Source: Pseudomonas maioricensis
Lineage (GTDB): Bacteria; Pseudomonadota; Gammaproteobacteria; Pseudomonadales; Pseudomonadaceae
Direction: 5' to 3'
Assembly: GCF_022790535.1 (NCBI RefSeq)
Contig: NZ_LOHG01000001.1
Location: forward strand, 373,042-437,041
DNA: 64,000 nt
Position 1 is the stretch's first letter. Each line of letters opens with the position of its first letter. This document shows positions 36,739 through 46,054 of this stretch, in pieces. The position numbers and the translations under genes are program-made. The notes under the pieces are model-generated. The model did not search any database. It was not told where the DNA came from and was given only the letters and a program-made list of their open reading frames with translations.

Positions 36739-38669
36739 AATTGGTAACGCAGCGTCAGACTGGTTTGCAGGCGTTGTGCCTGGCGCAGTGATTCACGCAG
36801 AATCCGCCGATCCAGATGGTTGAGGGTGTCTGGGTCGATACGGTTGGACCAAGGCAGGTTTTGTCTGCTTTGCAGTTGATGCTGCTGCATGCGGGTTTGT
36901 TGAATGAAGTGATAGGCCTCTTCATAGGCTGCACCGTCCTGCGGGTCGATGACTTCGTTCTCGACCAGTTTGCGCAACCGTTCGAGCGTGTTGTTCACGC
37001 CAATGCCATTGGCCAGCGCCAGCACGCGCGCACCATCGACGAAGGGTGTCAGGCCCTGAGTCTTGAGGTCCAGGGTGTCCTTGTCGCTGCCTTTGCGGGC
37101 TAATACGAAGTCCTTGAAGCGTCCCACCGGCGGGCGCTGCCTTAACGCATTCTCCGCCAGCATGCGTTGGAACAGACGGTTGTCGGCGACCTGGTCGAGG
37201 ATCTGTTGGCGCAATTGCTCGCCGCCGCTTTCTTCGCCCCACACCACGCGCAGGTCAAAATAGATGCTGGAGTTGAGCAGGTTCTCGGGAGTTGCGTCGC
37301 GAATGAACGCGGCAAAGCGCCGGGACCATTCAGCTCTGGACAGGCACAGCTGCGGGTTGCTGGCCATGATGTTGCCTTTGCACAACGTGAAGCCGCATTG
37401 CGCCAGGTTCTGGTTGATGCGCTCGGCAATCGGCAGCAACACACTGCGAATATGCTCCGCTTCAGCGGCGTCTTTGGCATCGAACAGGATGCCGTTGTCC
37501 TGATCGGTATGCAACGTCTGCTCGCGACGGCCCTCGCTGCCGAAACACAGCCAACTGAAGGGTATGCCAGGGTCGCCACGCTCTTGCAGCGTCAGCTCGA
37601 TCACACGGCATACGGTGTGGTCGTTGAGCAGGGTGATGATCTGAGTGATCTGGGTCGACGAAGCGCCATGGGCCAGCATGCGGTCGACCAGTTGCACGAT
37701 ATCGCCGCGCAAATTGCACAGGCTGTCGATGCGTGGCGCTGTGCGAATGGTGCGCGCCAGATGAACCAGGTCGACCCGTTGCAGAGAGAACAGATCGCGT
37801 TCGGAGACCACGCCGCACAAGCGTCCGTCCCGGACCAGGCAGACATGCGCAATGTGCCGACCGGTCATGGCGATGGCTGCATCAAAAGCGCTGGCGTCAG
37901 GGCTGAGATGGAAGGGCGCCTGGATCATGCGGCTCTGGATCGGCTGGCTGAAATCCACGCTGATATCGGCGACGGCCTCGCGTAGGTCACGCAAGGTGAA
38001 GATGCCCAGTGGTGCCTGATTCTGATCGATGATCACGATGCTGCCGACTTGCTGCTCGTGCATCATCTTCACCGCCTCGCGCATCGGCGTATCCGGCGTG
38101 CACATCACCGGATGGCGCATGGCCAATTCGCCAAGCCGGGTGTTCAGTGAGTATTGAGTGCCAAGAGTCTCTACCGCGCGTTGCTGGACTTGCTGATTGA
38201 CCTGATCAAGCAGGCTGCTGACACCCCGCAGGGCAAAGTCACGGAAGGTTGTGGACAAGGCAAACAGCTTGATGAACGCCTGCTTGTTCAGTTGCAGGCA
38301 GAACGTATCTTCGGCCGCCAGATGCTCGGTGCGCGTCGCCCGTTCACCCAGTAGAGCGGCCAGCGGGAAGCATTCGCCGGTGGTGATTTCAAAGGTGGTT
38401 TCCGTTCCGCCTTTTGCTGTGTGCGGGCGTTCGCCGACCACTCGTCCTTGTTTGACGATGTAGAAATGCTCTACTGGCCCATCGCCAGGCTTGATGATGC
38501 TGTCATCGGCGGCGTAAAAACGCAGTTGGCATTGTTCGACCAGATACGCGAGATGTGCGTTTTCCATGTGGTCGAATGGCGGGAATTTCTGCAGGAACTG
38601 CATGGTGCCGTGAATGTTCTGCAACACCGCTGTTTTCCCGGCCTGGGTGAATGCATCGGCTCTACTCAT
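36735..38669 (-). CDS. DUF294 nucleotidyltransferase-like protein with cNMP-binding and CBS domains
   Basis: A 644-aa cytoplasmic protein. In order: a cyclic-nucleotide-binding domain (residues about 20-135), a CBS pair (about 165-285, MCTPDTPMREAVKMM and the later HIAHVCLVRDGRL), a nucleotidyltransferase-like domain with GSEGRREQT and DQDNG near 378, and the DUF294 C-terminal domain. It probably senses adenine nucleotides and may modify a partner. The start MSRADAFTQ at 38669 is preferred to 38801. It precedes the exonuclease with a 4-bp overlap. Confidence 0.92.
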   Translation of the reverse strand: MSRADAFTQAGKTAVLQNIHGTMQFLQKFPPFDHMENAHLAYLVEQCQLRFYAADDSIIKPGDGPVEHFYIVKQGRVVGERPHTAKGGTETTFEITTGECFPLAALLGERATRTEHLAAEDTFCLQLNKQAFIKLFALSTTFRDFALRGVSSLLDQVNQQVQQRAVETLGTQYSLNTRLGELAMRHPVMCTPDTPMREAVKMMHEQQVGSIVIIDQNQAPLGIFTLRDLREAVADISVDFSQPIQSRMIQAPFHLSPDASAFDAAIAMTGRHIAHVCLVRDGRLCGVVSERDLFSLQRVDLVHLARTIRTAPRIDSLCNLRGDIVQLVDRMLAHGASSTQITQIITLLNDHTVCRVIELTLQERGDPGIPFSWLCFGSEGRREQTLHTDQDNGILFDAKDAAEAEHIRSVLLPIAERINQNLAQCGFTLCKGNIMASNPQLCLSRAEWSRRFAAFIRDATPENLLNSSIYFDLRVVWGEESGGEQLRQQILDQVADNRLFQRMLAENALRQRPPVGRFKDFVLARKGSDKDTLDLKTQGLTPFVDGARVLALANGIGVNNTLERLRKLVENEVIDPQDGAAYEEAYHFIQQTRMQQHQLQSRQNLPWSNRIDPDTLNHLDRRILRESLRQAQRLQTSLTLRYQL

Positions 38670-38821
38670 GACCTGCACCGCTTTGTTTTTATTGACAGCT
38701 ATGGTCGACCGCTTGAGGGGTAGTGCCCATTGGACGTAAGTCTTACGGCAATAAAAAGATTTCTGACTATTCCCGTCATGGTGTAAAAAGCACCTGTACA
38801 TAGTTGTACGATGCCTTGGAT

Positions 38822-38890
38822 GGCGTCTGGGTCAATGCAAGGACGCCTGCAAAAGCACAGAGATATCTCCGGGTAAAGCCCGGTGTTTTT
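38822..38890 (+). terminator. Two hairpins before the receiver gene (terminator-like or small RNA 3' end)
   Basis: A hairpin with arms GGCGTC and GACGCC (38822-38847) is followed by CCGGG-TAAAG-CCCGG and TGTTTTT (38869-38890), a terminator-like end only 30 nt before the receiver gene. It could end a short RNA started in the divergent gap 38670-38820 or attenuate the receiver gene. I see no other gene in that gap. Confidence 0.4.
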
Positions 38891-38919
38891 GTCAGTCAGT
38901 GCAAGGGAATGGGGCGGTT

Positions 38920-39366
38920 ATGCTGGATTACGATATTTTGAGCGATGAAGAGCGCGAGGCTCTGAATGAAGTGATGCTCGCGCCGCCGTCCAGTTCGGAG
39001 CAACGGGTGCTGATCGTGGACGACGATCGGGATGCACGCGAGTTGCTGGCCGAGATTCTCAGCCTCAATGACATCAGTTGCCTGACGGCCGCTGGCGGTA
39101 ACAGCGCCATGGAATTGATACGCACCCGGGACAGTATCGCCCTGTTGATAACCGACTTGCGCATGGCGCCCTGCAACGGTCTGGATCTGATTCGTCAGGT
39201 CCGCGATTCCGAGCGTGCTTCGCTGCCGATCATCATTGTTTCGGGTGACGCCAATGTGCGCGACGCCATCGACGCCATGCACCTGAGCGTGCTCGACTTC
39301 CTGCTCAAGCCCATTAACACCAAGCATCTGGTGAAACTGGTCAAGAAGGAGTTGGGGGTGGAGTGA
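38920..39366 (+). CDS. Single-domain response regulator
   Basis: A 148-aa protein with a 26-residue N-terminal extension and a receiver domain. The acidic pair is in VDDDRD (34-36), the phosphoacceptor is Asp79 in LITDLRM, the switch Ser108 and the Lys130 in FLLKPI are intact. There is no output domain, so it probably signals by protein contact. The ATG at 38920 has GGGGCGG upstream; a GTG at 38899 is possible. No histidine kinase is adjacent. It is divergent from the DUF294 operon. Confidence 0.9.
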   Translation: MLDYDILSDEEREALNEVMLAPPSSSEQRVLIVDDDRDARELLAEILSLNDISCLTAAGGNSAMELIRTRDSIALLITDLRMAPCNGLDLIRQVRDSERASLPIIIVSGDANVRDAIDAMHLSVLDFLLKPINTKHLVKLVKKELGVE

Positions 39367-39382
39367 GGGGTGCCAAGCCTCT

Positions 39383-39455
39383 CTGTAGGAGCTGCCGAAG
39401 GCTGCGATGCGTTTATCCTGACGCACCGCCATCGCAGCCTTCGGCAGCTCCTACA
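39383..39455. repeat. REP doublet, GCTGCCGAAGGCTGCGA class
   Basis: CTGTAGGAGCTGCCGAAGGC and GCCTTCGGCAGCTCCTACA between the convergent receiver and glcB genes. A GGCCGCG...CGCGGCC inverted repeat with a T-rich loop follows at 39507-39533. Confidence 0.88.
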
Positions 39456-39541
39456 AGTCACTTGTTTGCCAGGCGACAGCGCAGTGTCAGGAATACCGAA
39501 TCAATCTGGCCGCGAAAAAAATCCCGCGGCCAATCTGTTAT

Positions 39542-41719
39542 CTACAACCCGTTCTTCGCCTTGAACTCACGACGCCGACGGTGCAAGACCGGCTCGGTAT
39601 AACCGTTAGGTTGTTTAGTCCCTTCGATTACCAGTTCAACCGCCGCCTGGAACGCGATGTTGCTGTCGAAATCCGGCGTCAGCGGACGGTACACCGAATC
39701 CCCTGCATTCTGCCGGTCAACGACTGGTGCCATGCGCTTGAGACTGTCCATTACCTGCGTCTCGTTGACCACGCCGTGGCGCAGCCAGTTGGCGATGTGC
39801 TGGCTGGAGATACGCAGCGTGGCGCGGTCTTCCATCAGGCCAATATCGTTGATGTCCGGCACTTTCGAGCAGCCAACACCCTGATCAATCCAGCGCACCA
39901 CGTAGCCGAGGATGCCCTGAGAATTATTGTCCAGTTCGTTCTGGATTTCTTCTGCAGTCCAGTCGGTGTTGGGCGCCAGCGGGATGGTCAGAATGTCATC
40001 CACCGAAGCGCGAGTGCGCTGGGCCAACTCAGCCTGTCGGGCGAACACGTCAACCTTGTGATAGTGCAGTGCGTGCAACGCAGCTGCCGTCGGCGACGGC
40101 ACCCAGGCGGTGTTCGCGCCCGCCAGCGGGTGAGCGATTTTCTGTTCGAGCATCGCCGCCATCAGATCCGGCATGGCCCACATGCCCTTACCGATTTGCG
40201 CACGACCTTGCAGGCCGCAGCTCAGGCCGATATCGACGTTCCAGTTCTCGTAGGCACTGATCCACTTCTCGGCTTTCATCTGCGCTTTGCGCACGACCGG
40301 GCCGGCTTCCATGGAGGTGTGGATTTCATCGCCAGTGCGATCCAGGAAGCCCGTGTTGATGAACACCACGCGCTCGCTGGCGGCTTTGATGCACGCCTTG
40401 AGGTTGACCGTGGTCCGGCGTTCCTCGTCCATGATCCCGACTTTGAGCGTGTTGCGTGGCAGACGCAGAACGTCTTCGACGCGACCAAACAGTTCGTTGG
40501 TGAACGCCGCTTCTTCCGGGCCATGCATCTTAGGTTTGACGATGTACACCGAGCGCGTGCGGCTGTTGCTGCGCGTGGTATTGCCATTGAGGCTGTGGAT
40601 CGCTGCGAGACTGGTCAGCAGACCGTCCAGGATACCTTCCGGGACTTCCTGGCCGTTCTTGTCGAGGATCGCGTCAATGGTCATCAAGTGACCGACGTTG
40701 CGGATGAACAGCAGCGAACGACCGTGCAGCTTCACATCGCCGCCATTGGGTGCGGTGTAGTGACGATCACCGTTCATGGTGCGGGTGAAGGTTTCACCGC
40801 CTTTGGAGACCTGTTCGGCGAGATCGCCTTTCATCAGGCCCAGCCAGTTGCGGTACACCACGACCTTGTCGTCGGCGTCCACGGCGGCGATAGAGTCTTC
40901 GCAGTCCATGATGGTGGTCAGTGCAGCTTCCATAAGCACGTCTTTGACTCCGGCCTGATCGGTCTGGCCAATCGGGCTGGAGGCGTCGATCTGAATCTCG
41001 AAATGCAGGCCGTTGTGCTTGAGCAACACGGCAGTCGGAGCAGACGCGTCACCTTGATAACCGATCAACTGCGCGTCGTCCTGCAGGCCGGTATTGCTAC
41101 CGCCCTTGAGACTGATCACCAGTTTGCCGTCGATCAGTTTGTAACCGGTGGAATCAACGTGGGAGCCAGCGGCCAGTGGCGCGGCTTCGTCCAGAAAGGC
41201 GCGGGCGAACGCGATGACCTTGTCACCGCGAACCTTGTTGTAGCCTTTGCCTTTCTCAGCGCCATCGGCTTCGCTGATCGCGTCGGTGCCATACAGGGCG
41301 TCATACAGCGAGACCCAGCGGGCGTTCGAGGCGTTGAGGGCAAAGCGGGCATTCATCACCGGCACCACCAACTGTGGGCCAGCCATGCGAGCGATTTCTT
41401 CATCGACGTTTTGCGTCGTGATCTGGAAATCCGCCACTTCTGGCAGCAGATAACCGATCTGCTCAAGGAAAGCCTTGTAGGCCGAGGCGTCGTGGGCCTG
41501 TCCGGCATGGGACCGGTGCCAGGCGTCGATCTGCGCCTGCAAGTCATCACGTTTAGCGAGCAGTGCCTTGTTTTTAGGGGCCAGCTCATTGATCAACTGG
41601 TCTGCACCGATCCAGAAGCCAGCAGCATCAAGACCGGTCCCGGGAAGCGCTTCGTTATTCACGAAGTCATACAGGACTTTGGCGACCTGCAGGCCACCGA
41701 CTTGAACGTGTTCAGTCAT
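39542..41719 (-). CDS. glcB: Malate synthase G
   Basis: A 725-aa monomeric isoform G enzyme of normal length. It condenses glyoxylate with acetyl-CoA to malate in the glyoxylate cycle and glycolate use. Signature stretches include [35 protein letters not shown] and [12 protein letters not shown]. It is transcribed alone; a 10-bp inverted repeat lies 65 nt upstream. The downstream neighbour across the promoter is a GcvR-like regulator. Confidence 0.97.
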   Translation of the reverse strand: MTEHVQVGGLQVAKVLYDFVNNEALPGTGLDAAGFWIGADQLINELAPKNKALLAKRDDLQAQIDAWHRSHAGQAHDASAYKAFLEQIGYLLPEVADFQITTQNVDEEIARMAGPQLVVPVMNARFALNASNARWVSLYDALYGTDAISEADGAEKGKGYNKVRGDKVIAFARAFLDEAAPLAAGSHVDSTGYKLIDGKLVISLKGGSNTGLQDDAQLIGYQGDASAPTAVLLKHNGLHFEIQIDASSPIGQTDQAGVKDVLMEAALTTIMDCEDSIAAVDADDKVVVYRNWLGLMKGDLAEQVSKGGETFTRTMNGDRHYTAPNGGDVKLHGRSLLFIRNVGHLMTIDAILDKNGQEVPEGILDGLLTSLAAIHSLNGNTTRSNSRTRSVYIVKPKMHGPEEAAFTNELFGRVEDVLRLPRNTLKVGIMDEERRTTVNLKACIKAASERVVFINTGFLDRTGDEIHTSMEAGPVVRKAQMKAEKWISAYENWNVDIGLSCGLQGRAQIGKGMWAMPDLMAAMLEQKIAHPLAGANTAWVPSPTAAALHALHYHKVDVFARQAELAQRTRASVDDILTIPLAPNTDWTAEEIQNELDNNSQGILGYVVRWIDQGVGCSKVPDINDIGLMEDRATLRISSQHIANWLRHGVVNETQVMDSLKRMAPVVDRQNAGDSVYRPLTPDFDSNIAFQAAVELVIEGTKQPNGYTEPVLHRRRREFKAKNGL

Positions 41720-41783
41720 TGCACTTGCCTCACTCTGCTCAGCTTTTTACGCCCGGAGGGGGCGCTCTGTTGTTAGGGTCAAC

Positions 41784-41817
41784 ATCATGTAGTGCGCGAG
41801 GCGGGATACTACATGAT
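41784..41817. promoter_or_regulatory. Perfect 10-bp inverted repeat upstream of glcB
   Basis: ATCATGTAGT and ACTACATGAT around 14 nt, 65 nt upstream of the glcB start in the 337-bp divergent gap. It is a candidate operator or leader hairpin for glcB. The TAGT...ACTA ends recall GntR-type half-sites only loosely. The rest of 41818-42056 has no gene I can support. Confidence 0.5.
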
Positions 41818-42056
41818 GGTATCGCCGGGTGGAAACGAGACTGAATATGTCACTTCGCGACTGAAGTTTCATGGCCAGTCATCATCAGGATCAAGATGTT
41901 CTCAAGGATATTGCCGATTGTTCCAGATAAAAATGGAAATCGTACACAAAATGGCAGCAGTACCATGCCGGTGCGTGACAGGCAGCCTTGCCTATACTGG
42001 TTTCGTTGTCGCGGCCCATCGGGCTGGCGCGGATTCAAGACCATAAGGAGTCAGCA

Positions 42057-42575
42057 GTGGATCATCTCGTTATCACGGTATTTGCCCCCGACAAGCCGGG
42101 CCAGGTTGAAGCTATCGCCAAATGCATCGCTGATCACGGCGGTAACTGGCTGGAAAGTCGCATGTCCCATCTGGCAGGTCAGTTCGCCGGTATCCTGCGG
42201 CTCAGCGTGCCTGCGGACTCTCACGAAGAATTGAAAGGCGCGTTGGTTGAGTTATCCAGTCGAGGCATACGCGTGCTGTTCGCCGAAACCGCGATCGAAG
42301 TTCCTGGCGCGTGGAAACACATTGGTATGGAGCTGGTAGGCAACGACCGGCCTGGCATCGTGCGCGACATCACTCGATTGCTTTCAGAACAGGGCGTCAA
42401 CGTTGAAAGGCTGGTCACTGAAGTCAAACCTGCCCCGATGAGCAGCGAGCTGTTGTTTCAAGCCGAAGCGGTGCTGGGTGTACCTGAGTTGCTGGCACTG
42501 GATGACCTGCAACGGGCATTGGAAACCCTTGCGGATGACCTGATGGTGGACCTGGTATTGCGTACGGATCTCTAG
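42057..42575 (+). CDS. GcvR-like ACT-domain regulator
   Basis: A 172-aa protein made of two ACT domains (residues about 4-75 and 90-165, VITVFAPDKPGQVEAIAKCI and GNDRPGIVRDITRLLSEQGV). This is the build of GcvR, the glycine-sensing repressor partner of GcvA, although pseudomonads use it in ways not well defined. The GTG at 42057 is chosen because AAGGAG lies 7 nt upstream. It lies divergent from glcB and converges on rarD. Confidence 0.85.
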   Translation: MDHLVITVFAPDKPGQVEAIAKCIADHGGNWLESRMSHLAGQFAGILRLSVPADSHEELKGALVELSSRGIRVLFAETAIEVPGAWKHIGMELVGNDRPGIVRDITRLLSEQGVNVERLVTEVKPAPMSSELLFQAEAVLGVPELLALDDLQRALETLADDLMVDLVLRTDL

Positions 42576-42588
42576 AAGCTACCGTTTT

Positions 42589-42660
42589 TGTAGGAGCTGC
42601 CGAAGGCTGCGATCGCGGTGTGTCATGGAAACCGCATCGCAGCCTTCGGCAGCTCCTACA
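42589..42660. repeat. REP doublet, GCTGCCGAAGGCTGCGA class
   Basis: TGTAGGAGCTGCCGAAGGC and its complement. It ends 8 nt before the fifth DnaA-box element, repeating the REP-next-to-element arrangement seen at 35 kb. Confidence 0.88.
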
Positions 42661-42668
42661 GGGAAAGG

Positions 42669-42768
42669 TTATCCACTTTATCCATAAGCCTGCCTGTGGA
42701 TAACCCTTGGAGAACCGTTTGCAGGCCATATGGCTCAAGGCCTGCAAGCTATTGATCAATAAATGATC
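42669..42768 (-). repeat. DnaA-box dyad element 5 (100 bp, inverted, dispersed copy)
   Basis: Read on the minus strand: GATC at 42768 and 42757, GGCC at 42742 and 42727, TTATCCACA at 42703-42695, a 17-nt spacer and AGTGGATAA ending at 42669. All spacings equal those of elements 2-4. The two GGCC sites sit in a 9-bp hairpin, TTGCAGGCC / GGCCTGCAA. The rarD stop codon overlaps the outer GATC. Further near-boxes are TTATCCATA at 42678 and TTATCCACG at 42787. Confidence 0.85.
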
Positions 42769-43654
42769 AAGCCCTGCGCCGTGAAGTTATCCACGCGTCC
42801 ATGCTGTAAATCGCAAGCCCCGCCCAGATGAACGCGAAGGTCACGAAGGTGCTTGGCGCGAGGTGTTCTTTGAAGACCAGCACTGCCAGCGCCAACACGA
42901 GGGTCGGTGCGATGTATTGCAGGAAGCCAAGGGTGGTGTAGGGCAGATGGCGCGCTGCGGCATTGAAAGCAACCAGTGGCAGGATTGTTACCGGGCCTGC
43001 GGCGGCGAGCCAGAGTGCCTCGCTGGTGGTCCAGAATTGCGCTTGTGACGTGTAGGCGGCTGGATTGAGTAGCAGCCAGCCCACGGCGATAGGCACCAGT
43101 ATCCAGGTTTCCACGACAAGGCCGGGCAGGGCGGCAACCGGGGCTTTCTTGCGGACAATCCCGTATACCGCGAACGTTCCGGCAATCACTAGCGACACCC
43201 ACGGCAGGCTGCCGACTTGCCAGAGTTGCTGCGCCACACCTGTGGCCGCCAGACCGACGGCGATCCATTGCAAACGTCGCAGCCGTTCGCCCAGTACCAG
43301 CATCCCCAGCAGTACGTTGACCAGCGGGTTGATGTAGTAACCCAGACTGGCTTCAACCATGCGCTCGTTATTCACCGCCCATACATACACCAGCCAGTTG
43401 ATGGCGATCATCGAGCCGCTAAAAGCCAGTACCGCCAGGCGCTGGGGGTTGTCGCGCAGTTCACGCCACCAGCCGGGGTGTTTCCAGAACATCAATAACA
43501 GTGAGCCGAACAACGCCGACCACAGCACACGATGGACGATGATTTCTACCGATGGAACGTCGGCGATGGCTTTGAAGTAAAGCGGAAACAAACCCCAGAT
43601 GGTGTAGGCACTGAGCCCGAGAATGTACCCGCGTTGCGGGTTGACGGCTGGCAT
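42767..43654 (-). CDS. rarD: RarD-type EamA transporter
   Basis: A 295-aa protein with about ten transmembrane helices of the drug/metabolite transporter superfamily. GYILGLSAYTIWGLFPLYFKA at the N-terminus and NWLVYVWAVN are RarD hallmarks. The substrate is not known; chloramphenicol-sensitive phenotypes gave the name. The start MPAVNPQRG at 43654 is chosen because AGGA lies 6 nt upstream; the longer start at 43696 lies at the edge of a REP half-site and has no ribosome site. The stop lies inside DnaA-box element 5. Confidence 0.92.
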   Translation of the reverse strand: MPAVNPQRGYILGLSAYTIWGLFPLYFKAIADVPSVEIIVHRVLWSALFGSLLLMFWKHPGWWRELRDNPQRLAVLAFSGSMIAINWLVYVWAVNNERMVEASLGYYINPLVNVLLGMLVLGERLRRLQWIAVGLAATGVAQQLWQVGSLPWVSLVIAGTFAVYGIVRKKAPVAALPGLVVETWILVPIAVGWLLLNPAAYTSQAQFWTTSEALWLAAAGPVTILPLVAFNAAARHLPYTTLGFLQYIAPTLVLALAVLVFKEHLAPSTFVTFAFIWAGLAIYSMDAWITSRRRA

Positions 43655-43741
43655 GGTGGGTCCTGTGGCAGGTTGTGGATTCTTGTTTTCTTTCATTTGT
43701 AGGAGCTTCGACGCCGCGCTGTCGCGCAGAAAACACGGGAC

Positions 43742-43832
43742 CTGTAGGAGCGAGCTTGCTCGCGATTCGGTCTGTCAATCGATGAAGATATCGCCTGTGC
43801 TGCCGCAATCGCGAGCAAGCTCGCTCCTACAG
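43742..43832. repeat. REP doublet, GAGCTTGCTCGCGAT class
   Basis: CTGTAGGAGCGAGCTTGCTC and GAGCAAGCTCGCTCCTACAG between rarD and the kinase gene, with a TGTAGGAGCTTCG half-site at 43697. Confidence 0.88.
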
Positions 43833-43873
43833 GCCCGTTGTTTGCAGCGAGACAGCGCAGAGTGAACATTCAT

Positions 43874-44848
43874 TCAAAACAACTTCAGCGGCTCTTCATT
43901 CAACGCCGATAGCTGCTCGCGCAAAGCCAGGATCTGGTCACCCCAGTAACGTTCGGTGCCGAACCACGGGAAGCTGTGCGGGAATGCCGGGTCGTCCCAG
44001 CGACGGGCGAGCCAAGCGCTGTAATGCATCAGGCGCAACGCGCGCAGCGGTTCGATCAACGCCAATTCACGCGGGTTGAAATCATGGAATTCGTTGTAGC
44101 CGTCCATCAGCTCCGACAATTGCCCCAGGCATTCCTGGCGGTCGCCGGCCAGCATCATCCAGATGTCCTGAACGGCGGGGCCCATGCGGCAGTCGTCCAG
44201 GTCGACAATGTGGAACATCTCGTCGCGCGCCATCATGTTGCCGGGGTGGCAGTCGCCATGCATGCGGATGTTCTGATGTGGCGTCGCGGCGTAGGCGTCT
44301 TCAACACGCTTGAGCAGGTCTTTCGCCACGGACTCGTAAGCAGGCAGCAGGCTGCGCGGGATGCAGTCGTTCTGCAGCAGAAAATCCAGTGAGGCCTGAC
44401 CGAAGTTCTGCACCGCCAGCGCTTCACGATGTTCGAAAGGTTTGGTTGCCCCTACAGCGTGGATTCGCCCGAGCAACTGGCCCAGACGATACAGCTGATC
44501 CAGGTTGCCCGGCTCTGGCGCACGACCGCCGCGACGAGGGAACAGGGTGAAGCGAAATCCCGCGTGCTCGAACAACGTCTGCCCGTTGTGCACCATCGGT
44601 GCGACGACCGGGATATCGACGTTGGCCAGCTCGAAGGTGAAGCTGTGTTCTTCAAGGATGGCTTCGTTGGTCCAGCGCTGCGGCCGGTAGAACTTGGCGA
44701 TCAATGGCTGGCCGTCTTCGATGCCGACCTGATAGACGCGGTTCTCGTAGCTGTTTAGCGCAAGGATGCGGGCGTCACTGAGAAACCCGATGCTTTCAAC
44801 GGCATCGAGGACCAGGTCTGGCGTAAGTGTTGCGAACGGGTGGGCCAT
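43874..44848 (-). CDS. SrkA-type stress-response serine/threonine kinase
   Basis: A 324-aa protein of the YihE/SrkA (aminoglycoside-phosphotransferase-like) kinases. The catalytic loop RMHGDCHPGNMM and the metal-binding VDLDDC lie near residues 200-222; ENRVYQVG and PLIAKFYRP form the nucleotide lobe. In E. coli SrkA opposes toxin-linked cell death under stress. The start MAHPFATLTP at 44848 has AGGAG 6 nt upstream; the 44953 reading is rejected. Confidence 0.92.
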   Translation of the reverse strand: MAHPFATLTPDLVLDAVESIGFLSDARILALNSYENRVYQVGIEDGQPLIAKFYRPQRWTNEAILEEHSFTFELANVDIPVVAPMVHNGQTLFEHAGFRFTLFPRRGGRAPEPGNLDQLYRLGQLLGRIHAVGATKPFEHREALAVQNFGQASLDFLLQNDCIPRSLLPAYESVAKDLLKRVEDAYAATPHQNIRMHGDCHPGNMMARDEMFHIVDLDDCRMGPAVQDIWMMLAGDRQECLGQLSELMDGYNEFHDFNPRELALIEPLRALRLMHYSAWLARRWDDPAFPHSFPWFGTERYWGDQILALREQLSALNEEPLKLF

Positions 44849-44928
44849 GCTTACTCCTGCGCGCAGCAGGCTGCCGCGTCGGCCCGTGATGGTAGCGCAG
44901 ACGGGCAGGGCATGGGGCTTTAGCTTCA

Positions 44929-44942
44929 GCGCAAAGTTGCGC
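44929..44942. promoter_or_regulatory. Palindrome GCGCAA-AG-TTGCGC
   Basis: A perfect 6-bp dyad around 2 nt in the 186-bp divergent gap between the kinase and LacI genes. Its size fits a LacI-family operator core. Confidence 0.38.
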
Positions 44943-44974
44943 GTTGCAATCAAACTGTCATCACCTGTTAGCTG

Positions 44975-44995
44975 TAACGAAATATTGAATCGTTA
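44975..44995. promoter_or_regulatory. Dyad TAACGA-N9-TCGTTA before the LacI gene
   Basis: A perfect 6-bp dyad spanning 21 bp, about 40 nt before the preferred LacI start. It is a candidate site for autoregulation. Confidence 0.38.
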
Positions 44996-45034
44996 ATGTC
45001 GCCGCCAATGAGATCGATCTCAAGGCGAGCGAAC

Positions 45035-46054
45035 GTGACTGATTTGAAAGAAGTGGCACGACTGGCAGGAGTTTCGCGGGCAACTGCCGCGCGGGCTTTT
45101 GCGTCTCCCGATGTCGTGCGCCCGACTACTCGCGATCAGGTGTTCGCTGCAGCCCGGGAGTTGGGTTTTCGGCCAAACCGCTTGGGGCGTCAGTTGCGTC
45201 TGCAAACCACCAATCTGATTGGCGTGATCGTGCCCAACCTGCTTAACCCGGTCTTCGCCGAGCAGTTCCAGGCTATGGAACGTGCTGCGCGTTTGAAGGG
45301 TTACAACCTGCTGTTGGCGACCACCGATTACAGCAGTGAGCGGGAAAGCGCTGTGGTTGAAGAGTTGCTGCGTCAGCGCGTCGACGGGCTGGTGCTGACC
45401 GTGACCGATGCTGAAAGCAATCGCGTCCTGCAAAGCCTGGTCAGCGAAGACACGCCGTTCGTGCTGGCCTATCACCAACCGGGCAATCCTGATTACAGCG
45501 CCGTGTCTGTGGATAACCGCGCGGGCATGGCCCTGGCGACCCGTTACTTGCTCGATTCCGGGCATCGCAGGATTGGCATGGTGGCCGGTCCTGCGTTGCA
45601 ATCGGACCGTGCCCGTCTGCGTTACGCCGGTTATTGCGACGCCATGGCAGAGCAAGGTCTGGACAGCCTGCCGGTGATTGAAATGCCTGCGCATACCCAG
45701 GCCGATTTCGCTGCTATCGAGCCTTTGCTGCGCGGCCCCAATCGGCCCAGCGCGCTGGTCTGCTCCAACGATTTGCTGGCTATCAGCCTGATCGCCGAGC
45801 TGCGTCGTAACGGCTGGAGCGTGCCCGGCCAGCTTTCCGTTATCGGCTTCGATGGCATCGCCCTCGGCGCCCAGATGCACCCGACGCTGTGCAGTGTCGT
45901 GCAACCCATCGCGGCGCTTGCCAGCACCGTGATCGATCAACTGCTGGCGCAAATCACCGGTGCCGCTCCGACTTCCCATTGCCTGCCTTGCCATATCCGG
46001 CCGGGTGAAAGTACTCAGCCCTACGAGGAGATGCTTCATGATCCGCTTCAGTAA
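45035..46054 (+). CDS. LacI family transcriptional regulator
   Basis: A 339-aa repressor. The N-terminal helix-turn-helix (TDLKEVARLAGVSRATAARA) is followed by the hinge RPNRLGRQLR and a periplasmic-binding-protein-like sensor domain. The GTG at 45035 is preferred because the family normally begins a few residues before this helix and AAGG lies upstream; ATGs at 44996 and 45008 lack sites. The 3' end overlaps the start of the transporter gene by 17 bp, so it heads the operon it probably regulates. Confidence 0.9.
   Translation: MTDLKEVARLAGVSRATAARAFASPDVVRPTTRDQVFAAARELGFRPNRLGRQLRLQTTNLIGVIVPNLLNPVFAEQFQAMERAARLKGYNLLLATTDYSSERESAVVEELLRQRVDGLVLTVTDAESNRVLQSLVSEDTPFVLAYHQPGNPDYSAVSVDNRAGMALATRYLLDSGHRRIGMVAGPALQSDRARLRYAGYCDAMAEQGLDSLPVIEMPAHTQADFAAIEPLLRGPNRPSALVCSNDLLAISLIAELRRNGWSVPGQLSVIGFDGIALGAQMHPTLCSVVQPIAALASTVIDQLLAQITGAAPTSHCLPCHIRPGESTQPYEEMLHDPLQ

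Noticed and set aside
43655..43696. Longer start of rarD at 43696
   Set aside because: It starts at the edge of a REP half-site without a ribosome site, whereas 43654 has AGGA at proper spacing.
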